DNA from: Armatimonadetes bacterium UBA5419
GTDB taxonomy: Bacteria > Armatimonadota > UBA10988
Direction: 5' to 3'
Assembly: GCA_002409445.1 (NCBI GenBank)
Contig: DHNJ01000122.1
Span: 1,104-43,429, forward strand
Length of the DNA: 42,326 nt
In this document: piece by piece, positions 26,101-33,407 of the stretch
How the letters are laid out: each line of letters opens with the position of its first letter
Position numbering within the stretch: position 1 is the first letter of the stretch
Notes under the pieces: model-generated
Told to the model about the DNA's origin: nothing
Databases searched by the model: none
Seen by the model: the letters and a program-made list of their open reading frames with translations, nothing else
Made by a program: the position numbers and the translations under genes

Positions 26101-27538
26101 TATTGGCGCGGACAGCCCGGCGCGGGCCCTGCTCGAACGGCTGCCGGCGCGGCCGCTGACCGTGAACGCCGTCGAGCGCTGGCTGGCCAAGTCGACCTGG
26201 GGGCTGATCGCCGCGCAGACCGAGCTCCTGCTTGCCGCCGCCATCCGGCGCGGCTACCTCGAGGCACTGGACGATCGTCGTACACCCGTGACACTAGGCG
26301 CGCCGTTGCGTTCGCGCGTGGCGCTGGTGCAGCCGGCGGAGCTGCTGACCGAGGCGCAGCAGGCCGCGCTGCAGCCGTTGAGCCGGGCCATCTTCGGCCG
26401 CGACCTGGCCGACCTGGGCCGGACGCAGCAGCAGGCGCTGTGGGACCGGCTGGTCAACTGGCGCGCCGCGGCGCTCGCTGACCTGGAGCGCGTCGAGGCT
26501 GGCCTCGAGCGGGTGGTGGCCGGGCTCGGCGGCGAGCGGCTGCAGTGGCGCGGGGCAGGCGATGTCGCTGAGCGTGTGCGGCGGCTGGCGGACCGCGTCG
26601 ACCCACGGCTGCCCGCGCGCGAGGGCCTGCTGCGGCTGGTGGAGGAGTCCGCCGACCTCGATGAGCAGTGCCTGCCGACGTTCCGGGGGCTCGTGAGCTT
26701 CTTTGAAACGCGACTTGAAGCGGTGCTGGCCGCGGCCGAGCAGCTGCAGGTGGTCGAACTGCCGGCGGACTCGTCGCTGGCCTCGCCGCGCGAGGCGCTG
26801 TTGCGGCGGCTGGCCGCGGGCGAGAGCTTGGCGGCGGACAGCGAGGCGTGGCTGAGCGACTACGCGGCCTGGCGGCGGTGTTACGTCGAGGCCTACCTCG
26901 CCTGGCACGCCGCGGCGCACGGGCCGGAGCGGTTCGCCGAGTACGACGCCTTCCGCACGAGCGCGCCGATGCGGGTGCTCTCGAACCTGTCGCGGCTGGC
27001 GTTGGACGCGCCGGACGGGGCGGCGGCGGTCAATCTGTCGCTGCGCACCGAGCGGCTGAAGCAGTGCCGCCGGGGCGACGTGACGCCTGCGCTGCGCCAG
27101 GGCCACGTTTGCGACGAGTGCCGCCTGCCGCTTGGGGCGACGGTGCCGCTACGGCCGTTGGCGGCCATCGCGGCCGAGGCGGAGGCCGGCGTGGCGGCGA
27201 TCCTCGAAGCCCTGCGTGCCCCGCAGCATCAGTCGCCGCTGCAGGCGGGCCTGGCCGCGCTCGCCCCCGACGACCCGCGCCGCGCGCATATCGAACTGCT
27301 GCTGGCCGAGCCGACCGGCCCGGCCGAGGCGCTCGTCAACTCAACCGCCTATGGTCTGATCGACCTGCTCAACGGCTGGCTAACGACGAAGGTCGTGGCC
27401 AGCCGCAAGCTGAGTGACCTCAACGAGCGGCTGGCCGGACAACGGCTGACCAAGGCTCAGGTGTTGAGCGTGGTCGCCCGCTGGCTCGACCCCGACCTGC
27501 GCCTCGGCGACGAGGGGCTGATCGAGGTCGAGGAGTAG
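23183..27538 (+). CDS. Large DUF6079/PglY-like P-loop ATPase with N-terminal degenerate RAYT transposase-like domain
   Basis: A 1451-aa cytoplasmic protein. Residues 7-136 align by eye, nearly gap-free, with REP-associated tyrosine transposases (Y1/HUH). The order is HLV at the start, LAFAVLPGQVEVLL where RAYTs have the NHVHLL motif, FGRGLTRALNTHLGRRG where they have the RYARYFNRRYGRRG block, and AEGLAPEPGAWPGCSAY where they have VRAGLV...WPWSSY. Both HUH histidines and the tyrosine are lost. The ATPase has Walker A GLYGAGKS (238-245) and Walker B VVFVLDEL (403-410). A downstream FLQFLGQRAELQPVWTL and IKDRFETRLSL block is typical of DUF6079/PglY proteins. Cys1295, Cys1310 and Cys1313 suggest a zinc knuckle near the C-terminus. 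The start is ATG 23183, coupled to the previous stop; upstream in-frame codons lie inside the CNNM gene. PglY is a BREX-2 component, but no other BREX gene is present. Confidence 0.75.
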   Translation: MSGQAGVALHLVATAADGLVPFAGEAAALAAADVLRRLGNRLGAPVLAFAVLPGQVEVLLAAGPDPQDAAASFGRGLTRALNTHLGRRGALLVGPPEVTVLGDGEDWLTLADAIEARVSAEGLAPEPGAWPGCSAYPDHAEWIRALTAPSRSRTAPPTTASARPAEVPQLVGDAIAVSDVPLVVQLARLRPALATRDEAIERSLLAEWRLDDPTTQAVARRLVRGLAGPTGDAAMVTGLYGAGKSHLLGALALAARWPSARAALFGHQPALADLELALTATGDRLVVVVPLDEESPATSLEDVVFGAAQEALLAQTGQEAPLAEAAWVIDVAEAHLLPAHGEALDQAAGGDWRALAAADPDAAAAAAQQVAREAALPLTFARSRVERLALLLQACEAAGRAGVVFVLDELSLFLGAKGHAALQADASFLQFLGQRAELQPVWTLCALPKQLEDVGDIEQYSLRQIKDRFETRLSLPLAATGPVLTRRVLRRVDEQSFTSAVEATVAAWTGGARTADLSHKAVAATYPLHPLTFECLVSCAERFLAQTRSVLEFALAQVRGDELAPGVLREPVPALVTPDALWPHFARDIAPQPELRRYRELVWDYYQRNLPALVAGEDMPLADRLVALLLVLALAGIERSEADLAAALLPASEDRVPRVGGLLETLRRSGAYITVERRGGRGRDVWRIDLEADVNETIKRRARALEATLLPTDGRLIATAVECCVDDGFPLATALRPRATEVTWRQTLRPAFLALRDLRTLSADELTNQAAMLASPESDEAVFLYLGEPRAVEAQAAAFAGALAEVGDERWAHALVAWLPRAPAPEELRAWTEAVALELVRTDPTLAPDHPVRLRLDEESPARRAMLAELMGRLYGGGTVLARGRSEQVGSGTWGEVATRLIGAALDQLFPDFATVAPRRRLALRETGDQLVADFVVPGEVAESPGSPLAAQIEDFAQPLGLVSGEDGAYRLSIGADSPARALLERLPARPLTVNAVERWLAKSTWGLIAAQTELLLAAAIRRGYLEALDDRRTPVTLGAPLRSRVALVQPAELLTEAQQAALQPLSRAIFGRDLADLGRTQQQALWDRLVNWRAAALADLERVEAGLERVVAGLGGERLQWRGAGDVAERVRRLADRVDPRLPAREGLLRLVEESADLDEQCLPTFRGLVSFFETRLEAVLAAAEQLQVVELPADSSLASPREALLRRLAAGESLAADSEAWLSDYAAWRRCYVEAYLAWHAAAHGPERFAEYDAFRTSAPMRVLSNLSRLALDAPDGAAAVNLSLRTERLKQCRRGDVTPALRQGHVCDECRLPLGATVPLRPLAAIAAEAEAGVAAILEALRAPQHQSPLQAGLAALAPDDPRRAHIELLLAEPTGPAEALVNSTAYGLIDLLNGWLTTKVVASRKLSDLNERLAGQRLTKAQVLSVVARWLDPDLRLGDEGLIEVEE

Positions 27539-27543
27539 GCGGA

Positions 27544-28290
27544 CTAGTCGACCAGGTCGGCAGCGTCCTCCGCGACGCGCGGGTAGCACCAGCCGGCCAG
27601 GGCGGCACCGATGAACGGTGCGGTCCAGAACAGCCAGACCTGCTTGAGAGCGGCGAACCCGGGCGTGAAGAGCGCCGGCCCAAGGCTGCGTGCCGGGTTG
27701 ACCGAGGTGTTGGTGATCGGGATGCCGATCAGGTGGATCAGCGTCAGGCAGAGGCCGATCGCGACGGGGGCGAGGGCCGCCGGCGCGCGGCGGTCGGTGG
27801 CGCCAAGAATGACGAACAGGAAGAAGAACGTCAGCACGACCTCAGCGATGAAGCAGGCTAGCAGCCCGTAGCCGCCAGGTGAGAGCGGGCCGTAGCCGTT
27901 GACCGCGAGACCGTTCGGCTCGAGGACCCAGGCCGGCCGGCCCGAGGCGATCAGCAAGAGGACCGCGGCGGCGACGATCGCGCCGGCGACCTGCGCCAGG
28001 ATGTACGTGCCCACCTCGCTGCGGGGGAAACGCTTGCCCACACAGAGGCCGACGGTGACCGCCGGGTTGAGGTGGCAGCCGGAGATGTGGCCGATGGCGT
28101 AGGCCATGGTCAGCACGGTTAGGCCGAAGGCCAAGGCCACGCCAAGGAACCCGATGCCGATGCTGAACGGCGCACCCACGCCGCTCACCTCGCTGGCGAA
28201 GTTGGCGGCGAAGACCGCGGCACCACACCCACCGAAGACCAGCCAGAACGTGCCGAAGGCCTCGGCCGCTGCTCGCTTACCTAGACTCAT
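27544..28290 (-). CDS. aqpZ: Aquaporin Z-like major intrinsic protein
   Basis: A 248-aa inner-membrane water channel with six hydrophobic segments. Both signature NPA loops are intact: HLNPAVTVG and SVNPARSLG, the second with the selectivity-filter Arg. The length fits AqpZ rather than glycerol facilitators, which usually carry longer loops. The ribosome site is strong (GAGGAGGAG, 8 nt before ATG on the minus strand). It converges with the DUF6079 gene with 5 bp between stops. A hairpin at 28306 separates it from the upstream sulfatase. The gene symbol is by similarity. Confidence 0.92.
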   Translation of the reverse strand: MSLGKRAAAEAFGTFWLVFGGCGAAVFAANFASEVSGVGAPFSIGIGFLGVALAFGLTVLTMAYAIGHISGCHLNPAVTVGLCVGKRFPRSEVGTYILAQVAGAIVAAAVLLLIASGRPAWVLEPNGLAVNGYGPLSPGGYGLLACFIAEVVLTFFFLFVILGATDRRAPAALAPVAIGLCLTLIHLIGIPITNTSVNPARSLGPALFTPGFAALKQVWLFWTAPFIGAALAGWCYPRVAEDAADLVD

Positions 28291-28305
28291 TGCTCACTCC
28301 TCCTC

Positions 28306-28324
28306 GACACCGCACATCGGTGTC
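28306..28324 (-). terminator. Small hairpin between sulfatase and aquaporin
   Basis: GACACCG (28306-28312) pairs with CGGTGTC (28318-28324) across a 5-nt loop: 7 perfect base pairs. It begins 13 nt after the sulfatase stop and ends directly before the aquaporin ribosome site. It could weaken read-through or shape the aquaporin leader. No U-run. Confidence 0.4.
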
Positions 28325-28337
28325 TCTACAGGTTGTA

Positions 28338-29828
28338 TCACTTGCGCCGCGCCGCTTCCACCATGGGCATCCCCGTGTCGTAGTCGAGCTGGCGCGGCTC
28401 GTACTCTTCGTTCTCCCGCTGACGGGTCCAGCCATCCACCGCCCAGGTCGGCCTCGGCGCATCGATACGCCATGGACGGCGCTGCCACTGGTAGCCGCGG
28501 AACGGGTCCCGCGTGTCGTTCATCCAGTCCAGCAGAGCATCATGCAGCCGATCGCGCTGGTCCGCATGGTCCGCCGAGTTGATCAGGTTGACCATCTCGT
28601 GGGGGTCGGTACCCAGATCGTACAGCTCGTCGGTGTCGAGGAGGTTAACGCTCAGTTTGTACCGCCCGTCGAACGCACAGCGGACGAGCTGCAGCCCGCC
28701 AAAGCCATCGTGGTCGACCTCGTAGCGGCCGAACTCGATGAACACGGTGTCACGCGTCGCCTGGCGCGGGTCCTGCCAGGTGCCGAGCATCGACCGGCCC
28801 TCGAGGCTGCGCGGCACGGCCAGCCCAGCAGCTTCCATCAGTGTGGGGACGAGGTCGATGTGGCTGATCGGTTGGTCGCAGACCTCGGTCGGCGGTACGT
28901 GGCCGGGCCAGCGGACCATGAACGGCACGCGGGCGATCTCGTCGTACATGGCCGGGCCCTTGCCGTTGAGCCGGTGGGCACCGAGCGCGTCGCCGTGGTC
29001 GGCAGTATAGACGACCAGAGCGTTGGGCGCGAACTGATCGATAGCGGCGAGCACGCGGCCGATCTCGGCGTCGACGAAGCTGTTGCAGCCGAGGAAGGCA
29101 GGGAAGCGGCGGCGCGCGGGCGGGTCCTGGCCGAGGCGCTGGCCAGCCCAAATGCGCTGCAACTCGGGCTTGTCCTCCAACGTGTCGGCGAGATTGGGTG
29201 AGGGCGGGTAGTCGTAGCCGCGGTACATGCTGGCGTACGGTTCGGGGCAGAGGAAGGGTCCGTGTGGCTCGTCGTAGGAGACGCAGAGGAGGAAGCTGCT
29301 GTCGGTGTACTCCTCCAAGAAGCGGATCGCGCGGTTGGAGACGCGGTGGCCGTAGCAGAACTCGGCGGTCAGGTCGGGGTCCTGGTTGGTTGCGGTGCGG
29401 CGCGAGCGGACACGGTCCTCGGGGCTCAGCTCCTCGAGGTAGTTGCGCATGTCGTACCAGTAGTCGGCGTTCCAACCGTCTGGGCAGCGGCCGAGCCCGA
29501 AATAGTCGCTGCCGTCGAGATGCCACTTGCCCATGTAGCCGGTCTGGAAACCCTGGTCGCGGAAGCGCTGACCGATGGTCTTGACGTTGTCGCCGATCGC
29601 CTGGAGGTTGCCCCAGCCGCCAGCGGAGTGCGGCCAGAGCCCAGTGAACAGCCCGACGCGCGCGGGGCCGCAGACGGGTTGGCAGCAGTAGGCGTGGTTG
29701 AAGCGGACGCCTTGAGCGGCCAGCCGGTCGAGGTGCGGTGTGCGCATCGCCTCGTGCCCGTAGCAGCCGAGCATGTCCGGCCGCTGGGTGTCGGTCATGA
29801 GGAAGACGATCTGCATCGGGTCGGCCAT
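28338..29828 (-). CDS. Sulfatase, type I (formylglycine-dependent), no signal peptide
   Basis: A 496-aa arylsulfatase-fold enzyme that cleaves sulfate esters, probably from a carbohydrate. The metal-binding N-terminus IVFLMTDTQRPD is canonical. CGPAR (Cys53 to Arg57) is the CxPxR motif in which Cys becomes formylglycine. GKWHL and YTADHGD are the usual downstream active-site motifs, and the C-terminal LYDLGTDPHEMVNL is typical. The start chosen is 29828 (MADPMQ), with TTGGAG about 9 nt upstream; starts at 29858 and 29846 have weaker sites. There is no signal peptide, so it should act in the cytoplasm unless exported another way. The maturase is not in the window. Confidence 0.9.
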   Translation of the reverse strand: MADPMQIVFLMTDTQRPDMLGCYGHEAMRTPHLDRLAAQGVRFNHAYCCQPVCGPARVGLFTGLWPHSAGGWGNLQAIGDNVKTIGQRFRDQGFQTGYMGKWHLDGSDYFGLGRCPDGWNADYWYDMRNYLEELSPEDRVRSRRTATNQDPDLTAEFCYGHRVSNRAIRFLEEYTDSSFLLCVSYDEPHGPFLCPEPYASMYRGYDYPPSPNLADTLEDKPELQRIWAGQRLGQDPPARRRFPAFLGCNSFVDAEIGRVLAAIDQFAPNALVVYTADHGDALGAHRLNGKGPAMYDEIARVPFMVRWPGHVPPTEVCDQPISHIDLVPTLMEAAGLAVPRSLEGRSMLGTWQDPRQATRDTVFIEFGRYEVDHDGFGGLQLVRCAFDGRYKLSVNLLDTDELYDLGTDPHEMVNLINSADHADQRDRLHDALLDWMNDTRDPFRGYQWQRRPWRIDAPRPTWAVDGWTRQRENEEYEPRQLDYDTGMPMVEAARRK

Positions 29829-29848
29829 CGGTACCACTCCAACCATCT

Positions 29849-29878
29849 TCTGTAGCACAGCCGCCAGCTGGTCGTCTA
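29849..29878 (-). promoter_or_regulatory. Weak promoter candidate for the sulfatase
   Basis: Minus strand: TAGACG (29878-29873), 18-bp spacer, TACAGA (29854-29849) with an upstream TG that makes it an extended -10. It would give a leader of about 14 nt. Confidence 0.3.
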
Positions 29879-29920
29879 CCGTGAGCGCGTGGCGGACGCG
29901 ACTCGACGGGGAAAGAGGGC

Positions 29921-29950
29921 TTGCCGCGCCGACTGCGAAGGCGCCATACT
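29921..29950 (+). promoter_or_regulatory. Sigma70 promoter candidate for the GH42-like gene
   Basis: TTGCCG (29921-29926), 18-bp spacer, CATACT (29945-29950). It predicts a start near 29957 and a short leader containing the GAGGAG ribosome site. Confidence 0.5.
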
Positions 29951-29986
29951 GATGCGGTAATGGGGGGTGGACCGAGGAGCTGACCG

Positions 29987-32900
29987 ATGCGCAACCTGTC
30001 CATGCTCTTGTCCCTCGCGGTGATCGCGCTGGCGGCGGCGCTGAGCGCCCAAGAAGCCACAGTACCGGTCACCGATGCTCTTGATGGCGCGATCAGCATC
30101 AAGAGCCAGGAGGCAGCGCCGAGCGTGCCGCGCGAGCCCGTGGCGCTCCAGGTACCGTGGCGGCCGGCGACCAGCGCGGCAGTGGAGTTGGCCGGGCCTC
30201 AATTCGTCACCTGGGACGCGGGCCAGTACGGTGGCGCCGCGGACCTGTCGGCGCGGCTGAGCACCTCGCGCGACGCGGAGTTCCTCTGGGTGCAGGTCGA
30301 TGTGACCGACGACCTCGCGCCGGCGCCCGAGCGGCTGGAGCTGGCCTTCACCACCCACGACGCGGCGCTGATCACCCAGTGGCGTGACGTGGGTATGCGC
30401 TACCAGGCTGACGACGTCCACTTCCTGTTCACCATCGCGCCGGGCCAGCCGGTCGGCGCGCACTGGGCGCATCTGCCGCGCCGCTGGGACCGGCGGGAGG
30501 CCAACGACTCGTTCGGCAGCGAGACCGAGCGGCGCGCGCTGCTCGACCAAGGCGCGCAGGCACGGCCGGACCTGGTCGGCAAGGTGTTCGCGCAGATCTC
30601 CGACCTGCCGGACGGCGGCTCGCAGGGCTACCGCTTCGAGGCCGCGATCCCGTGGACTGCGCTGCCGTTCTACGACCCGACGAGCCTTGCGCCGTTGGGC
30701 TTTAACCTGGCCCTGCGCGACCAGGACGAGACCCCGCAGGGCACGCGTCGCGGTGCGCTCGCCTGGCGGCCCGGGCTGGTGGGCACCTACAGCGGCTACC
30801 ACTTCGCGGCGCTGACCTTCGCGCCGCCGCCCGCGCGCACTGTGCTGTACCCGTTCGCGCGGACCGACGCGTTCCACTTCCTCGGTAAGACGGTGCCGGT
30901 CACCGTTGGTCTCTACAACCCCGGCCCGGCGGCGATGGCGCACCTGCGGCTGGAGGCGGATGGGAGCCCGGCGGTGCTGGCCGAAGCCGATGTCGAGTGG
31001 GCGACCGGATCGAACACCACCGAGTTGAGCGTCGCGTCGGAGCGAATCCCCGCCGGCCGGCGGGCGCTGCGCGTGGTGCTGACGCCGGCGGAGGGGCCGT
31101 CGGTGGTGATCCCGGTCGCCGTGCCGACCGCTGACGGCCAGGTCACCATCCAACCGCTGAGTGAGGTGCGCACCGAGATCCAGCGCCTGGAGCACCGTTC
31201 GTGGGAGCTGCGACGACTGGTCAGCCAGATCGAGGCGGCGGGGCTAGACGTCACCTATCCGCGCGCCTGGCTGACGCTGGAGGAGATGTTCGTCTCGCGG
31301 TGTCGCGACGACCTCCAGGCCGGCGACGGCGAGCGTGTGTTGCGCAACACCGCCTTCCTGGAGGCGATGCACCCGCAGGCGATCGCATACTGCGAGCGGG
31401 TCCTGTCCGACCCCGGCCAGCAGTTGACGGTGCCCGCGAAGGTTGCGCCGGACACGCTTCGGCTCCAGCGCGGCTACTGGACCGGCGAGGACGGCCGGCC
31501 GCGGTTCCTCTGGGGCCCATGCACCTTCTGGTACCTCCGCGGCCACCAACCGTGGGTGATCGGCCTGGGCAGCAACTCGGTCTGTCCCGAGCTCGATGCC
31601 AACGCCACGCCGGAGGAGATCGCGGAGCACATGGCGGCCTGGTACGACAACGGCATCCTGGTCAACGCGGCGCTGCGGGTGCCTGAGTTGCAGCTGACCG
31701 GCGCCGACGCGCAGCGCTCACCGCTGCTCGCCGAGCACCCCGAGCTGGCCAACCTGGACCAGAACAACTTTCTGCCGTTCCTGCTCCAGCACCCGGTCGC
31801 CCGCGAGGCCATCCGCAACGGATTCGCCGACAGTGTCGATACTTGGAGCAAGTTCCCCGGCGTGCGCAGCTACTGGCTCTGGAACGAACCGTACTACACC
31901 AACTTCTCGGAGACCCACCGGCAGGACTTCATCGAGACCTACCTCAAGCCCAACTACAAGACCATCGACGCCCTGAACCAGCGCTGGCGGTCGACGTATG
32001 ACGATTTTGGGCAGATTGAACTGATCAAGTGGCCGGACCCTGAAAACTACGCGCCGTGGTACGACTTCCAGGTCTTCCACAACGGCGTGCAGACGGACTT
32101 CTGGCAGTTCCTCAACGACACCAGCAAGTCGCTAGACTCGAGCCGGCCGACGCACACCAAGTTCATGATGGCCAGCCTGCACGCGGGCAACATGGAGGCC
32201 TGGCAGCGGTCGTATGACATCGCTGGGCATGACGGCGGCGTCTCGGACCGCGACGTGCTGTTTCTCGACTACATGAAGTCGCTGTGGCCTGAGCGCGCGC
32301 TGATCAACACCGAGTTTCACATCTGGTACGGCAACCACAAGTCGGTCGAGATCGTGCCCTGGCGCTTCGCCCTGCACGGTGGCGCGGACGGCAACTGGTG
32401 GTGCTGGCACTCGAACGCCAACTTTTCCGACTCGGTGGGCAACGCGGCCAGCATGCACGCGCTGACCTTCGGCGGGCTGGACCTGCAGCGGTTGTTCGAC
32501 CCTTACATGGTCGCGCTCAACCGCCAGCCAAGTAGCGTGGCGACGCTCTTCGCCGACGTCATCGAGCGGCGCAGCGACGTGAAGATGGTTCGCTTGCGCC
32601 ACGAGATCGCTCCGGCGCAGTACGCGCTCGGCCTCAAGCCGCACTACGTGGCGGAGAGCCGCATCGGCCCGGCCGCCCTGCGCGGCCAGCGGCTGCTGAT
32701 CGCCACGGACGCCGACTATGTGCGCGACGGCACCTACGACAGCGTGCTGGCCTGGGTGCGCGGCGGCGGTACGGTGCTGGTCGCGCCGGGCACGCTGGCG
32801 CACAACGAGTACGGCGACCCGCGTGACACGAGTGAGTTGGTGCAGGCGACGGGTGGCGAGGCGTACGGTGAGGGCGCGCGGCGGTACCCGGTGGGCCGCG

Positions 32901-33313
32901 GGTGGGCGGTTTGCATCGATGACCTGCCGTGCCTGCCCGATGTCGTGACCGACGGCGGCGAGGGTTTGCGCGTTGTTCCGCTGCCCGAACACCTTGAGCG
33001 GCGGGCGTTGCTGATGCGCGTGCTGGACCGGGCGCTGGGTGATCTGCGACTGCGCGGGCCGGTGCGGCTGGAGGGGAGCGAGGCGGGCGGCCTGGCGGCG
33101 CTGACCGGCCTGGACTGGCGCGCGGCGCCGGTGCGCGGTGGGTACACGCTGTGCGCCGTGCCCTACGGGGCGGATGGGCCGTTCGCGGTGCAACTGGCCA
33201 CTGACCGGCCAATCCGGCGACTGGTTAACCTGGTCAGCGCCGAGGACGTTGACCCGGCGGCATGGGCGCTGCCGGACGAGCCAAGCCTCTGGTACGTGGA
33301 ACTCGGCGGGTAG
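29987..33313 (+). CDS. Exported multidomain GH42-like glycoside hydrolase, 1108 aa
   Basis: Signal peptide MRNLSMLLSLAVIALAAALS. Residues ~35-280 resemble a CBM9-like carbohydrate-binding domain (ARLSTSRDAEFLWVQVDVTD and AIPWTALPF are its usual strands). A linker with a helical stretch follows. The catalytic TIM barrel begins near residue 500 (FLWGPCTFWYL). YWLWNEPYY contains the acid/base Glu634 and LINTEFHIWYG the likely nucleophile Glu776, as in GH42 and other clan GH-A enzymes. The next region (GQRLLIATDADYVRDG, VRGGGTVLVAPG) matches the amidotransferase-like trimerisation domain of GH42 beta-galactosidases. GAGGAG lies 7 nt before the ATG. Downstream genes share its strand. A galactoside-type substrate is plausible but not proven. 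Confidence 0.75.
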   Translation: MRNLSMLLSLAVIALAAALSAQEATVPVTDALDGAISIKSQEAAPSVPREPVALQVPWRPATSAAVELAGPQFVTWDAGQYGGAADLSARLSTSRDAEFLWVQVDVTDDLAPAPERLELAFTTHDAALITQWRDVGMRYQADDVHFLFTIAPGQPVGAHWAHLPRRWDRREANDSFGSETERRALLDQGAQARPDLVGKVFAQISDLPDGGSQGYRFEAAIPWTALPFYDPTSLAPLGFNLALRDQDETPQGTRRGALAWRPGLVGTYSGYHFAALTFAPPPARTVLYPFARTDAFHFLGKTVPVTVGLYNPGPAAMAHLRLEADGSPAVLAEADVEWATGSNTTELSVASERIPAGRRALRVVLTPAEGPSVVIPVAVPTADGQVTIQPLSEVRTEIQRLEHRSWELRRLVSQIEAAGLDVTYPRAWLTLEEMFVSRCRDDLQAGDGERVLRNTAFLEAMHPQAIAYCERVLSDPGQQLTVPAKVAPDTLRLQRGYWTGEDGRPRFLWGPCTFWYLRGHQPWVIGLGSNSVCPELDANATPEEIAEHMAAWYDNGILVNAALRVPELQLTGADAQRSPLLAEHPELANLDQNNFLPFLLQHPVAREAIRNGFADSVDTWSKFPGVRSYWLWNEPYYTNFSETHRQDFIETYLKPNYKTIDALNQRWRSTYDDFGQIELIKWPDPENYAPWYDFQVFHNGVQTDFWQFLNDTSKSLDSSRPTHTKFMMASLHAGNMEAWQRSYDIAGHDGGVSDRDVLFLDYMKSLWPERALINTEFHIWYGNHKSVEIVPWRFALHGGADGNWWCWHSNANFSDSVGNAASMHALTFGGLDLQRLFDPYMVALNRQPSSVATLFADVIERRSDVKMVRLRHEIAPAQYALGLKPHYVAESRIGPAALRGQRLLIATDADYVRDGTYDSVLAWVRGGGTVLVAPGTLAHNEYGDPRDTSELVQATGGEAYGEGARRYPVGRGWAVCIDDLPCLPDVVTDGGEGLRVVPLPEHLERRALLMRVLDRALGDLRLRGPVRLEGSEAGGLAALTGLDWRAAPVRGGYTLCAVPYGADGPFAVQLATDRPIRRLVNLVSAEDVDPAAWALPDEPSLWYVELGG

Positions 33314-33329
33314 GCGGCGGGAATCGTGT

Positions 33330-33345
33330 GAATCGCCGCCGATTC
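33330..33345. promoter_or_regulatory. Inverted repeat, possible operator
   Basis: GAATCG (33330-33335) and CGATTC (33340-33345) are perfect inverted arms around CCGC, and a further GAATCG lies at 33321-33326. The repeat ends 13 bp before the -35 at 33359. Position and symmetry fit a regulator site; a small RNA hairpin after the GH42-like gene is the alternative. Confidence 0.35.
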
Positions 33346-33358
33346 GGCCGGTTTGCGG

Positions 33359-33387
33359 TTGACGGGCTGGCTGTCTGCGCCAACACT
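33359..33387 (+). promoter_or_regulatory. Sigma70 promoter candidate for the aldo/keto reductase operon
   Basis: TTGACG (33359-33364), 17-bp spacer, AACACT (33382-33387), predicting a start near 33394. The -35 is strong and the -10 moderate. Confidence 0.5.
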
Positions 33388-33407
33388 TAAGGTGGAGGGA
33401 GACGGCA

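Noticed and set aside
23183..27538. Calling this locus a BREX-2 system because of the PglY-like ATPase.
   Set aside because: No methylase, PglZ phosphatase, PglW kinase or BrxC/BrxD genes are present; only the ATPase family resembles it.
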